A DNA stretch of 64,000 nucleotides. Origin: Gambelia wislizenii. Lineage: Eukaryota; Chordata; Lepidosauria; Squamata; Crotaphytidae. A model generated the notes under the pieces. That model was not told where the DNA came from and ran no database searches. It worked only from the letters and a program-made list of their open reading frames with translations. The position numbers and the translations under genes were made by a program. Each line of letters starts with the position of its first letter. Positions within the stretch are counted from its first letter, which is position 1. The DNA lies in contig JAUMIR010000003.1 in NCBI GenBank assembly GCA_030847615.1, positions 73,728,001-73,792,000 on the forward strand, given 5' to 3'. Positions 7,001 to 18,359 of this stretch are shown here, piece after piece.

Positions 7001-9793
7001 AAAGAAGTACCGTATATTCCGGCGTATAAGACGACTTTTGAGCACTCAAAAGTGCCCTCCAAAATGGACAGTCGTCTTATACGCCGGATACACTTTGCTT
7101 CACCTGCCTGCCTATCTCCTGCCTCTTCGCAAACGGAGCGAAGAGGAGAAGCCCCCTCCGTCCCTTCCCCCCGCCCACCCCCCGCTCGCCCACCCCCCTC
7201 CCTGAAAGCAGCGGAACCGCTGCTTTCAGGGAGGGGGGGGCGGAGAAGCCCCCTCCGTCCCTTCCCCCCGCCCACCCCACCCCGCTCGCCCACCCCCCTC
7301 CCTGAAAGCAGCGGAATCGCTGCTTTCAGGGACGGGGGGGCGGAGAAGCCCCCTCCGTCCCTTCCCCCCGCCCACCCCCCGCTCGCCCACCCCCCTCCCT
7401 GAAAGCAGCGGAACCGCTGCTTTCAGGGAGGGGGGCGGAGAAGCCCCCTCCCTTCCCCCCGCCCACCCCCCGCTCGCCCACCCCCCTCCCTGAAAGCAGC
7501 GGAACCGCTGCTTTCAGGGAGGAGGGGCGGAGAAGCCCCCCCTCATTTCCCCCCCGCTCATCTTCCCCCCTCCCTCCCTTCCCCCCGCCCACCCCCCGCT
7601 CATCCCCCCCTTCCCTGAAAGCAGCGGAACCGCTGCTTTCAGGGAGGGGGGGTGGAGAAGCCCCCTCCCTCCCTTCCCCCGCCCACCCCCCCCGCTCGTC
7701 CACCCCCCTCATTTCCCCCCGCTCATCTTCCCCCCTCCCTCCCTTCCCCCCGCCCACCCCCCGCTCGCCCACCCCCCTCCCTTCCCCCGCCCACCCCCCC
7801 CCCCCCGCTCATCCACCCCCCTCCCTGAAAGCAGCGGAACCGCTGCTTTCAGGGAGGGGGGGTGGCGGAGAAGCCCCCTCCTCCCTTCCCCCTGCCCACT
7901 CCCCATGCATCCACCCCCCTCCCTGAAAGCCGCGGAAACGCGCTTTCAGGGAGGGGGGGTGGCGGAGAAGCCCCCTCCTCCCTTCCCCTCACCCACCCCC
8001 CGCGCATCCCCCCCTCCCGAAAGGGAGGGGGGCTGGGAAGCCCCCTACTCCCTGCCCCCCTCCCACCCTCCGCCCAGCCAACCCCCTTCCCCAAAGGCTC
8101 GCTTTGGAGAGGGGGGTGGCTGCGAAGCCCCCTCCCCCCTGCCACCCTCCGCGCAGCCTCCCCCCTTCCCCAAAGCCCCGTTTGGCCGCACAGCCTGCGG
8201 ATCCCCCTCCTGCGCTCCCTCCTGGGAGCGCAGGAGGGGCATGCAGAGGCTGCGCGGCCAAACCACGATTCGCCCCTTCTCCCCACCTTCCTGGAAGGTG
8301 GGGAGAAGGGGCGAACGTGCCCGGTTTGGCCGTACAGCCTCCGGATCCCCCTCCTGTGCTCCCTCCTGGAAGGGAGCGCAGGAGGGGCATGCAGAGGCTG
8401 CGCGGCCAAACCGCGATTCGCCCCTTCTCCCCACCTTCCTGGAAGGTGGGGAGAAGGGGTGAACGTGCCCGGTTTGGCCGTACAGCCTCCGGATCCCCCT
8501 CCTGTGCTCCCTCCTGGAAGGGAGCGCAGGAGGGGCATGCAGAGGCTGCGCGGCCAAACCCGCGATTCGCCCCTTCTCCCCACCTTCCTGGAAGGTGGGG
8601 AGAAGGGGCGAACGTCCCCCTTTTGGGCGCACAGCCTCCGCATCCTCCTCCTGCGCTCCCTCCTGGAAGGGAGCGCAGGAGGGGCATGCGGGGGCTATGC
8701 GTTGGAAGAGGGGGGTCGTCTTATAGGGCGAATATATCACAAACTCTGCGTTTCCCCTTAAAAATTGGGGGGGTCGTCTTATACGCCGGGTCGTCTTATA
8801 CGCCGGAATATACGGTAATGATATTATTTCTCCTCTAGGTGTTGCTAAATTCCATGAAAACACTGTTGTAACTTGGCTTTTCATGTATGAATGCTACCTG
8901 CATTCTGTAGGCAAAATCCAAATGTATTTCAGTGGGACACCAATTTTTATTCAGTGTCTCACAATCCAATTCTGAGCTGTGGAATGTTGTGGGATTTGCT
9001 AGTTTTGTAGATAACTCTGGATCATGTTTGAGAGCTTCAGTGAATGCAGCAATGTGGGAGTCTAGCAGGGCTTGGGAAAGTTATCTTTGGTCTACAGCTT
9101 CCTGAACCCCTTGTGACCATACTGGCTGAAGGATTCTGGGAGTTGTAGACCAAAACAGTAACCACCAAACTGTGACCTATAGAATGCACAATATTCAGGT
9201 AACTGCACTCATTGGCTTTCTTTTCTCTTTCCTCTGCCCTTCCATGGCTGGGCGCCTGCTGTCATCTGTCCCCAGTGATAAAGCAGAGGATGCAGATGTA
9301 CAACTCTCCATACCAGCGAGTGACAGACTGTGTGCGTGCTGTGTGGTGCAATGAAGGGGCTCGCGCTTTCTACCGAAGCTACACTACTCAGCTGACCATG
9401 AACATCCCCTTCCAAGCTATCCACTTCATGGCATATGAATCTCTACAGGAACACCTCAACCCCCACAGACAGTACAACCCTAGCTCCCATATGGTGGCAG
9501 GCGCTTGTGCAGGTGCCATTGCTGCTGCTGCCACTACCCCCTTGGACGTTTGCAAGACACTGCTGAATACCCAGGAGGCCCTGGCACTGAATACCAACAT
9601 CAGTGGGCACATCACAGGCATGGCTCACGCATTCAGGACGGTGTACCGCGTGGGTGGGCTGACTGCCTATTTCCGTGGAGTGCAGGCCCGTGTCATTTAC
9701 CAGATGCCCTCCACAGCCATTGCCTGGTCTGTCTATGAGTTCTTCAAATACTTCCTCACCAAGCGAAAGGAGGAACGGTTGGCTGGGAAGTGA
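3792..9793 (+). CDS. mitoferrin-2, mitochondrial iron carrier (four coding exons)
   Basis: A mitochondrial carrier (SLC25) that moves ferrous iron across the inner membrane for haem and Fe-S cluster synthesis. Coding exons are 3792-4088, 5365-5593, 6533-6589 and 9276-9793; all introns are GT-AG, with phases 0, 1 and 1. They join to 1101 bp, 366 residues plus stop (human about 364). The three carrier signature motifs are intact: P94-x-D96-xx-K99, P192-x-E194-xx-K197 and P283-x-D285-xx-K288, each at the end of the first helix of one of three tandem repeats (six membrane helices). The Gly-rich N-terminus (residues 1-60) is poorly conserved, as in other species. Residues from about 80 onward match mitoferrin-2 closely, including the [20 protein letters not shown] stretch. 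The ATG has a strong Kozak context (gcgccATGg). The paralogue SLC25A37 fits less well by N-terminus and by the NKX2-3 neighbour. Intron 3 holds a 1.8 kb hairpin-rich transposon. Confidence 0.97.
4501..4721. mobile_element. Tigger-type (Tc1/mariner superfamily) MITE in SLC25A28 intron 1
   Basis: The element begins CAGTTGTCCCTCC, ends GGGACAACTG, and is flanked by TA on both sides (4499-4500, 4722-4723). Internal 'ggtatccacggg' in both orientations matches the well-known Tigger terminal sequence. It is a 221-bp foldback without coding capacity. Relatives lie at 6706-6927 and 51286-51503. The rest of intron 1 (4725-5364) holds only fragments of the short 'actacaactcccag' palindromes, at about 4985-5085 and 5125-5215. 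Confidence 0.85.
5365..5593 (+). CDS. SLC25A28 coding exon 2
   Basis: Encodes T100 to the first base of codon G176: the matrix loop of repeat 1 ([20 protein letters not shown]), helix 2 with the [12 protein letters not shown] stretch, and the linker into repeat 2. The acceptor is ctgcgctggCAG and the donor AACG followed by GTATTG, phase 1. The residues are nearly identical to human mitoferrin-2. Confidence 0.96.
6533..6589 (+). CDS. SLC25A28 coding exon 3 (57 bp)
   Basis: A small exon encoding codon 176 to the first base of codon 195, covering helix 3 ([18 protein letters not shown]) and most of the second carrier signature. The acceptor is cttgtcttgCAG and the donor GAAG followed by GTAATA. 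Its 57-bp length keeps phase 1 on both sides, so skipping it would be in frame but would remove a membrane helix. Confidence 0.95.
6706..6927. mobile_element. Tigger-type MITE in SLC25A28 intron 3
   Basis: Starts CAGTGGGCCCTTGG, ends GGCCAACTG, and is flanked by TA (6704-6705, 6928-6929). It carries the paired 'ggatacc(a)aaatcc' blocks typical of Tigger ends. It is 222 bp, same family as 4501-4721. Confidence 0.8.
7008..8817. mobile_element. 1.8-kb hairpin-array transposon in SLC25A28 intron 3
   Basis: The outermost 28 bp (7008-7035 and 8790-8817) are perfect inverted repeats containing CCGTATATTCCGGCGTATAA, bordered by TA, consistent with a Tc1/mariner-like insertion. The left end contains a complete mini-foldback (about 7020-7087). 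The interior is C-rich on the plus strand and has two arrays. From about 7190 to 7950 there are units built on the hairpin ccctgaaagcagcgg-aa-ccgctgctttcaggg, separated by C-rich spacers. From about 8200 to 8700 there are three 148-149 bp units (hairpin ccccttctccccaccttcc at 8273, 8421, 8570), each with a second, larger imperfect hairpin of the 'tttggccg...cggccaaa' type. Long open frames on both strands (up to 299 codons) are composition artefacts; no transposase is visible. Confidence 0.75.
9072..9160. repeat. short palindromic element in SLC25A28 intron 3
   Basis: The arms 'ttggtctacagcttcctgaa' and the inverted 'ggagttgtagaccaaa' form a foldback of about 90 bp, the same dispersed family as 3053-3124. 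It lies 115 bp before the exon 4 acceptor. Confidence 0.6.
9276..9793 (+). CDS. SLC25A28 coding exon 4 and stop
   Basis: Encodes residues 195-366: the end of signature 2 (VIKQRM; human has VVKQRM), helices 4-6 and the third signature TPLDVCK (283-288). It ends [10 protein letters not shown] with stop TGA at 9791-9793. The acceptor is ctgtcccCAG. This is the largest exon and the best match to mitoferrin-2 over its whole length. Confidence 0.97.
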
Positions 9794-10215
9794 AATGTGA
9801 CTTCTTCCCTTGGATTGACTGGTGCCAGACTTGGATGACATGCAAGCCTTTGGAATAATGACGCCACCTCTTGCCTGCTGCTGCATTTTGCACAGCCCAT
9901 CATCCTTCTCTTAAATGGACAGTATGCAATGAACAGCGGTTTGCCCTCTCCTTTTCTAGCCTGTCACCTAAGAAGCATCTCTCTTAGGGCCCCCCATGGT
10001 TGTATTCCCCTGAAACAGAGGGTGACTACCAGGAGCAACTCTGAGCACATTGGAACTTGGGGCGATGGCCTGCATCCCCAGAAACGGTTGCAGTTATGAG
10101 TGAGTGGTGGTAGAAGCAGGAGAAGTGTTAGCGGAACTGTTGTCTAGTAGCACACACATGCACAGACCTTGTGCTCTCTGGGAAGGCTTTGATTGTTGTG
10201 GCCCTTGGCACCTCC

Positions 10216-10221
10216 AATAAA
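10216..10221 (+). terminator. polyadenylation signal of SLC25A28
   Basis: AATAAA in 'cctccaataaagtctgctttattg' context, 423 bp after the stop codon, followed by a T/G-rich stretch (tgtttcatcttattgtcc) typical of a downstream element. The predicted 3' UTR is about 9794-10240. Confidence 0.8.
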
Positions 10222-10244
10222 GTCTGCTTTATTGTCATGGCCCC

Positions 10245-13200
10245 TGTTTCATCTTATTGTCCATTTTCTCTCTTACTGTTTCTCATTTTCAGTGACTGTT
10301 TTCAGCCAGGGGAACCTGTGACCCTGCAGATGGTGTTGGACTCTGGCTCCTTTAAGGCCTAACCAATGTGGCTAATAATGAAGGATGCTGGGAGCATGTA
10401 ATCCAACAACATCTGGAGGGCCACATATCCTCCATGTTTGCTTTGCAGCCTTCTTGCAGGTAAGTTGGACCCACCTGGAGCAGAATAGTATAGATTGTTT
10501 CTTGTGAGAGTGAGATTGGCTGTATGTAATGCAGCATCTTTTACAGATTGTTTGGGGAAAATTGATCAATGAAGGGCCAGCTTGTTATCACCCTTACACA
10601 ACACTGGAAGAGCATTTTTGTTCCTTCAGCAGCCCAGCACCAAATGATAGTTCAGATTCTTGTTCTTTCCCTCCTGCATCACCAGAATATGTGTAAGGGT
10701 AGCAGTAGAAAAAAAAATCAGCCTGGGTCATCATGGGGAGTCCTAACTGTCTTATGATGCCTTATGCTTATTAGACTGTGATGGAAATAGATATAGAAAT
10801 GTGTGTGTGTGTGTGTGTATGTACATGCATGCTTAACAATCAGTTCCTGCTCCTCTTCACTCATGATTGCTGACATATGGAAGAGCTCAGTTTTGTGTGC
10901 CAAGCTGTAGCTGAAAAGCAGGGACAGGTGCCCTTGGGGCACATATTTTTCCATCTGTAGTTGTAAGGCATTCAGTTCCATGTTAGCTTTGGCCCACAAC
11001 ATAGATCCCTTCTTTGAATCTAAGCCAAAGAAAAGTCAGCATCGGAATTCAAAAGGAAATGGCATTTTTATAGCTGATGATATTTAAGTCAGAGTGGCTT
11101 AGAAAAAGCATTTTTGACTACAGAGACATACAACCTTTCACTGTGGTCATGGACTTATGCTACTTATTGGAAGAAATGTGAGAATATCTTCTACTTTGGA
11201 GGTTACCATTTGGGAAAAGGGGGGAATGAGGCAAAGGAAGCAAATGTAGGACTATGGTTAAGCCAATACTTTATTGACCCCCAAAATACTTTATGGTACT
11301 GAACGGCCTGTCCACTTGGTATGTACAGTCCTTCATTGTTGCAGATGAAAGGATGAATCCTTAAATAGTGTAGCTCTTTGCTGATGGGTATGGCCAAGTT
11401 CTAGGCTCCCAGATGCATCCTTTCTGCCATTTTTGAATTAAGCCTGTGGAAAGAACTCACATTCCAAAGTCTAAAACTGAACCAAAACATCTTGTGTCCT
11501 TAAGTTTGTGGGTGGCTGAATAGCTGAATCTTGTTTCTGTACAAGTTGCTAGTGTAGCCCATCTTCAGTTGTGGACTATGGTAGGAAATGCATGTCTTCC
11601 TGGTGAAAAGGTTAAAGAAGCAGAGTTTTGAAACATTACGTTTTTGGACTGCAACTCCCACTGGCCATGTTGGTTGAGGGATGCTAGGGGTTGTACTCTT
11701 TTTTTTTTTCTTTCTTCTAAGTAACATTTCCATGTTGACTGTTTGGATCCACTGTTACAGATATACCCTGGAAACTGGCAGTGAGGTGAATTCTATTATT
11801 TTTTTCATCATACTATGCTGGCTATCTTTTGCTTCTCCAAGCATATCAAGCTTTTTTGACTAGTCCATTGCTTTTGTCTATTTGTCTTGAAAGTAAGCAC
11901 AGATTTACAAGTGGGGAAGTAAGCCTTTGATGTGTGGAAAGGTCACCAGTAATTATATGAAATAACATTTAGATCAAATTGAAGAAAAGTGGAACACCTT
12001 CCTCTAACTTTCAGTATGGGGAGGGGAGGGAATGCATTCTATCCACTGACCTTCCCCACCCCCAAACCATGGAAGCAGCTACTATGATCTTCCTTATGCC
12101 CCAGCATTTAGTCAAAAGTAGAGAGAACAGTTACTTGTACATATTTTCTGGTTATAGTAGTAACTGTACTGACATTTTCAAAAATACAGTTTTCAGTCTT
12201 AAGTAAACACTTTTGCTCCTATTGTATCTTGATGATAAACATGCTAGACTAAAAATGTCAACGTAGGGGTGTGAGTTCTGTTGATCTCTCCGTTGCTAGT
12301 CATTTTCCTTAACAAATAGGGTGAGTGAGGGGTGATGAGGAAATCAGGAGGACATTAGGCAGCCCTCTGTTTGGCCTGATGTTCTGGAATTTCTCAGGCC
12401 TTGACAGTTCCTAGTAAAATCAGATGCATCTTCAACCCCTGTCTGGCTCTGAATATCTAACAGACACCTCCATTTAGGGAATGGGGCAGCTTTATCATGG
12501 CATAGTTTCCATTAATTGCAATTAGAAGTTTGTGCTGACAACTGCTGTTACAGATGTGGTAATATACCAGTCCAGTATCCTAGACTGGAGTTCCTGGGAT
12601 GCGGCTGTTGCCAGACCTCTTAAACAGAAGGGCTATGGGTATGGGTAGGATATTGTGCATCATTAAAATTATCAATCTTTCTATTGGCCCTATGGTCGAT
12701 AACAGTTGTTTGATGTATAGAAATTTAGGGGCAATGTTATATTTATTTCTTTTCTTTTTCATGTATGGACATATTCTGGGGGCGGGGGGGAAGTGTACTG
12801 AATTTCTGTTAGGCTTGCACTTAAAGGCACAGGAACAGTGTCATTTAAATGCTGACAACCCTCTCTGAAACACATATGCTTTAAAATCCTCTTCTGCTGG
12901 GATTGTGAGGTGGATAATACATAAATAGATAGTAACAGGTTACAACACTTAATGCCTGAGAGTGGGGTATAGTTAATTCATTACTGGAGATCATCCTTCC
13001 TAGAAAGAACGGCTCAAAGACATTGTTGCTTAAGAAGAATAGCAAGTCTCTCCTGCCCACAAGATGACTTGCTTGGCTAGAGCAGAAATAGATAACCTGC
13101 CTCAGCTTAATTTCATATGGCCTTCTGCAAGTGATTGGTTTAGGCAACTGGCAAGATCAATCTGTTCCTTGCAGTTGCTGGGCAGAGAGGGTGAAGGGGT

Positions 13201-13384
13201 GGTCTTGACTACTGATGGCATGGATCCTGTTCTCAGAGAAAAATAGTCTCCCACTCCTGGGGCCTAAAGTCTTAATCTTGACGACCATTAACAAGCAGTG
13301 CCTGGAGCAGCTTTCTGCAACCAGCATCCTGAGGACATAGATTGAACTATCCATTATCCACGATCTCTGACCATTGTAGCAGTT
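10245..13384. other. intergenic, no gene
   Basis: Mostly unique-looking sequence with no supported exon or RNA gene. It holds a (TG)n run at about 10801-10819 and short palindromic-family fragments at about 10370-10430 and 11640-11695. Open frames are short and resemble nothing known. Confidence 0.6.
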
Positions 13385-13590
13385 TGATACCACTTTAACT
13401 GTCCTGGCTATGTCTCATAGAATTGTGGGATTTGTAGTTTGGTGTAGTGTGTAGAATTTTCTAGTATATTCTAAATTACAGCACTTGAACTCTCATAGAT
13501 TATTCTAAATACCTCATCAAACTACAAATTCCAGAATTCAATAGGATAGAGCCACAGCAGCTGGAGTGGTTACAAAGCACCATAAGAGTA
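13385..13590. mobile_element. palindromic MITE
   Basis: Foldback copy: 'ccactttaactgtcctgg' and 'gggatttgtagttt' on the left, 'aaactacaaattcc' and 'gctggagtgg' on the right. Same family as 2424-2757. Confidence 0.7.
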
Positions 13591-13591
13591 T

Positions 13592-13592
13592 A

Positions 13593-13633
<41 letters not shown>

Positions 13634-13656
13634 TGATGATGATGATGATGATGATG
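13592..13656. repeat. compound microsatellite (TG)n(AG)n(ATG)n
   Basis: Three adjoining simple runs, TG then AG then ATG, immediately precede a 5S-derived SINE. Confidence 0.9.
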
Positions 13657-13659
13657 TAG

Positions 13660-13858
13660 ATGTAGTATCTTCAAGTCACCTGTCAACTTATGGCAACCCC
13701 ATGAATTTCATAGGGTTTTCTTAGGCAAGGAATACTCAGAGGTGGTTTTGCCAGTTCAATCCTCTGAAATCTACAGCACCTGGTATTCATTGGCAGCTTC
13801 ATCCAAGCACTAACCAGGGCTGACCCTACTTAGCTTCCAAGATCTAGTGCTTATAGGG
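13660..13858 (-). mobile_element. 5S-rRNA-derived SINE (reverse orientation)
   Basis: Read on the minus strand, 'cttggaagctaagtagggtc' and 'acctggtgctgtagattt'-like segments match the 5S rRNA internal promoter region and 3' end. They are followed by a tail ending in a 'gacttgaag' Bov-B-like motif. It is a SINE copy, not a functional 5S gene. Confidence 0.8.
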
Positions 13859-13882
13859 TTTTTAGGTGGGGAGTGTGGATTT

Positions 13883-14110
13883 GATGCTGTTGTGTGCCAT
13901 CAAGTAATTTCAGATTTATGGAAATTCTAAGGTAAACCTATCACAGGGTTTTCTTGACAAAAATTTTTCAGCGGGTGCCTTGCCTTCTTCTGAGGCTGAG
14001 AGAATGTGACTTCTCCAAAGTCACCCAGTGGATTTCCATGGCTGAGCAGGGATTTGAATCCTGGTTTCCCAATGTTGTAGTCCAACACAAACCACTACAC
14101 CACATTGGCA
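13883..14110 (-). mobile_element. tRNA-derived SINE with Bov-B-like tail (Sauria-SINE type)
   Basis: On the minus strand it has a tRNA-like head (A box 'tggtttgtg', B box 'ggattcaaatccc'-like), a body with 'gagaatgtgacttct' in reverse, and a tail with 'tgatggcacacaacag'. Its relatives occur at ten places in the window. Confidence 0.75.
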
Positions 14111-15054
14111 GTAGTGTGGATACCCCCTGGTTATTTGTATGAGGGTTTATGGTCCTTAAAGCAAGATACTCTTATTTACAGCTATAGAGGTATTTCCAAA
14201 TATAGTACAGCTCAACAGTGGAATAAGTTATGAAGCAGAATACTTATATTACGACAGGAAAGAGGCCTTGTAGACCTGTAATTCTCATCAGCCCCAGCCA
14301 GCACTGCCGGGGTAAGAGATTATGGGAATTGATGTTCATCAGCAACTGGACAGTGCTTGGAAAAGTTGCCTTTTTTACTACAGATTCACACATCCCTCGG
14401 GGGATTCTGCGTGTTGTAGTTCAAAAAATAATATTTGCATGTTCTGCATCTGGAGAGCCACATCATTGCATATCCCTATCATTGCATTATGGGCAAATGA
14501 CCATATTCTGAGACTTCACCCACTGTCCTATGCTTTAAAAAAAACAGCTTTTGTAGTAGTACTGTATATCTAAAAATTCTCTTAACACAGTTTCTTTTCT
14601 TAAGACCCTCCAAAGATGATGATTCCAGGCTAGAGAACTTCCCAGAAAACATATCCTACTAACAATTCTACTAACAATCCTATTGCTGTTTGGCCTTTAC
14701 AGTTGCAAACCTGTTATACTGATATTAAAAAGAGATCCCAATTCCTAGGGTAAGATTAAAGCAACCTGTGGCCCTCAGCCTAACATCATGCTGTCCTGAG
14801 CTTAATTTCACATGCCTTCTGCAAATCATCATTTCAGGCCCTGACAAGCGCAATAGGGCTTTCCGCAGCATAAAGGTGGATTATAAATCCACCCTGCTAT
14901 CTCCGTCATCTGACTGATTAATCCCAAAATAATACTGGCCTCTGTAGGAAAAATAGATTCTTTTCTCCTGCCTTAGCAGAAATATGCTACTTTTTCCTTA
15001 TATCTGAAGATCCTAGTTGCCCCCTCCCATCAAAGTTAAGTATGTTTAGAACAG
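14111..15054. other. intergenic, no gene
   Basis: Contains a short-palindrome fragment at about 14345-14465. One TGATTAAT motif lies at 14915-14922. Nothing coding. Confidence 0.55.
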
Positions 15055-15336
15055 ATCTGGCTGCATTATTAGGCAGAGTAAGGCAATTGCCTCAGGCAGC
15101 ACATGCTGGAAAGTGGCAGCAAAATGTTGTATGAGATAGGTATTTGCTATGTGGTCTGCTCTAAATACCCTAGTTTGGCCAGCTATGTCTCTGAATACAT
15201 CTTCAGGTATGGTGGGGGAAATTCTCCAGGGCTGAAGGAAGATTCAGCTGCCAATCCAATGGTCCTTTGTACATGGAATGGGAGGAAGGAAAGGGAACCG
15301 TCTTGCTCTTTGTTTCAGGCAGCAAAACACCCTGAT
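15055..15336. mobile_element. non-autonomous hAT copy (CAGGGCCAGCCC family), diverged
   Basis: Shares 'aggcaattgcctcaggcagc' near the left end and 'caggcagcaaaacaccctg' at the right end with the better-preserved copy at 15680-15966. Confidence 0.5.
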
Positions 15337-15679
15337 TTAGAAACTAAGGGGCTGGTGTCAAACATGCAGCATCCAGCCACATTCCACAGTAGACAGTTTA
15401 TTAGCTCACTGTTTCACAACTAAGCAGATTTGCACTTTGGAGTGTTTTGCGAGGGTAAGGGGCCTTATCTTAAGCAATAGATCCTCTCTGACTGCTTTTT
15501 TCATTGCTTCTGCTCTAGCTTGTATGCATTTGTAGGACAAAGATATCAGTGCAAAGCCAGTGGCAGCAACCCTGATTTCCAGCTGATTTCCAGGCCAGGT
15601 TGCCTTCTCTCTTTCTCCCCACTCCTACTCTACTATCAGATGTTTCTTTCTATATTCTCAGAAACAGAAGAATTCTCAT

Positions 15680-15966
15680 CAGGGCCAGCCCTACCATTAG
15701 GTAGGCAACTGCATCAGGCAAAAGGTGGTGGGAGGTGGCAGCAAGATGTGGGGAAAAGATTGCTGTGTGTTATGCAGCCTGCCCTACTGCCTGTAAATTA
15801 ATCTGCTGCCTCCAGATGTGTAGAGAATTCTCATATTGCTAGCATTGGAGAAAGATTCACCTAATGGTCCAGTTGGCACTTGTACATGTAACAGGAGGTG
15901 ACAGTGGTAGTACTGGTACTATCTTCTTATTTGCCTCAGGCAGCAAAACTTCTTGGGCTGGCCCTG
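15680..15966. mobile_element. non-autonomous hAT element
   Basis: Terminal inverted repeats CAGGGCCAGCCC and GGGCTGGCCCTG bound a 287-bp element flanked by imperfect 8-bp duplications (attctcat / actttcat, 6 of 8). Internal 'cctcaggcagcaaaac' recurs at about 15055, 18360, 28930, 29750, 51918 and 59040. Confidence 0.7.
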
Positions 15967-18359
15967 ACTTTCATTGCCCCAAACCAGAAGAGGATTAACA
16001 GTACAGAAATGGAGCCTAAATACTAAAATCAGCAATACTAAAATCAGCCTACAGGAGGGGAAGCTGAGAAAGCCTCCCCCCAATCCATACCATTTTTCCC
16101 AGTGGAGCCTAAGTCATTGCTATTAATTTTGATTGACCAGCAGCATTCCTGCACCTTTAATACCAAGTGTCCCAAAGAAAAAGAAAAAAGCTGTGGAGGA
16201 GGCGGGTAAACAGTTAGTGTACCAACACAAGGTGATGTCCTGGTTTAATCCTTTGCACAGTTAACATGGCGGGGGGGGGGGTGTTGTTTACCAATTCCTG
16301 CTCCCATGTTCCACTTGCTAAAGCAGATTAGAATTCTTCAAGTGTACTTTGGGTTTTGTTTAATGGTCTATACAACTACTCCTGTGGTTTTGAGATTTGA
16401 AGATACTTAGCTGTTACCAGGATACTCCCGGCCTGAAGAGAATCTTATACAGGGACTTGATTTTAAAGAATAAAGTAAAGTGATCTAAATTGGTTTTTAC
16501 TGACATACTTGCCTGTCACTCCAGCTCTGGCAACATGGGATTTTTCTAGGAAGATCACCAAGCTCTGCCAAAGTAGAGGATTTTTGGCTTCAATGGGCAG
16601 GATCAGAACAGATCTCAAGGAAAGAGACTTTATGGCTACAAGGCAGAACTGAAATTGTTTATGGTCTTCTTTTAGAGCCTTTGTACCTGTTATTCCTCGA
16701 CCTCTGGAACTCAGCTTTCTGCCTGCATGAAAACACTTTCACCAAAACTGCAGGCTTTTGTGACTCCAGGAGCATCACTTTTGTTTCCCCTGCATGATGT
16801 TTTTTTAAGCCATCTTTTTCTGATGAAGAAGCCAGTGAATTTCAAAAGCTAACATCATGTGTTTTTGCACGTTCTGGTTGGTCTAATAGGTGGAAGCTGC
16901 AATTAAAAGTTTCAGGGTGGAGAAATTTACTTCAGGCTTCTCTACCAAATGCTTCCTGGTCTTCCTCTGTTTCCAGTCCTTACCACAACAATGAGCTGAA
17001 ATCACCTCTGAACACTGGAAACAGAGTGAAAAGAGTGGGGCAGAGGAACAGGGACAGAGTCTGCTTTTTGCCACACTATAACTATGGGTACAGAAGTACG
17101 GTGGTTACTGTGTGTAAAAGGAGAACTTGTTTGACCTTCACCTTTAACAAAAGGGCAGGTCCCTCTTATCCAGGAGAACAGTTACCTCAGCTTGTGACTC
17201 TTTCCTTTAAGAATCCTCTTTGAAAGATGGGGATTAGACTTCTTAACTGGAGATAAACATCTGAGGAAAACAGTGAGGAAGAACAACTTAACTGGCAAAA
17301 AATAGAGTTGCTCAGTACTGACCTCTCTATCATCAGTAACATGCAGTGGGCTTCCTCCCATGCCCTTTACTTCTTATGTACAGAAATAGTGGATGGGGCC
17401 CCTTATACAATTGTCCTGGGTCAGGATGCCCTGTCCCTCTTTGCAGAGAGGCAGGAACTCTCTTGAACTTTATTTTACTCTATCCAAATCTCTTTCTCAT
17501 ACTCACAGCAGAGTACGTACTTTAGATCCATTAGCACAGGAATGGGTAACTATTGTGAGTGCAGTGGACAATTTTTCTCCCCTGGGATCCTCCACGGTCT
17601 GCATAGACTGCCAAAATACCCAGAACAACTCTAGAAATGGATGGAAGTTCTTTTGTGGTTCTGGCAAAAAATAAACGTTAAAAAATGGTGGCCAGAATCC
17701 TGTTGGGCACATAATCTTTACAAGTGGACTTACATCTGTAAGAATTAGATCTAGGCAGTTCCATAATGTTCATATCCAGTAAAGAGCCTGCAAAGTAAGC
17801 AATGCGCATTGGTTCCCTTGTGCATTGGGACATCAGTTAGGGAGTACTGTACTGATGAAAATGGAGACACTCTTGGCAGTTTCTTAGCACCTCCACCACA
17901 TAGGTAAGTATATGTAAAGTTATGTAATGTACACATGTAATGTGATAGGGGATTCTGGCTGGTATTTTTTAAGGTTAAACAGTACAGGGAGGGACATGCA
18001 ACCTATTTAAAAGGTAAATTGATACTCCTGGAGGTTTGCCTTTTCTTAGCTGGAAAAGAGCAGTCTATGAAGTCTGGAAGGATCAAGGGTCACAAAAAGA
18101 GACTTGAGTGAGATCTAAATGTGGCCCCAGTAGCACCTCACTACATAACTGAGTCTCCTCAAAATAATTCAATCCAATTCCAGTGGTCACCATCAGCATA
18201 GTGAGTCAACCTCCCCACCCCTGCCCCATTCTGTTGGTTAAGTGGATTTTCTGCTCAATTCCTGCTTGGTAGTAAGCAATTGTGAATTATGATTATGGAA
18301 GAAGAGAACTGAAAGTTCTGAAAGCTGTTTTGGTAAAAATGTTGTGCATCACTTGTAGC
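15967..18359. other. intergenic, no gene
   Basis: No exon supported. A G-run lies at 16270-16280. A fragment near 16820-16860 (ttctgatgaagaagccagtg) resembles a widespread amniote repeat but is too short to name. Confidence 0.5.

Noticed and set aside
8200..8700. CRISPR-like array
   Set aside because: The units are long, contiguous and palindromic, with no unique spacers. The setting is a vertebrate intron.
7862..8761. Long open reading frames (up to 299 codons) on both strands
   Set aside because: They lie wholly inside the hairpin array. Similar-length frames occur in several registers on both strands and the products are Pro/Gly/Arg repeats with no domain, so they reflect stop-poor GC-rich repeats.
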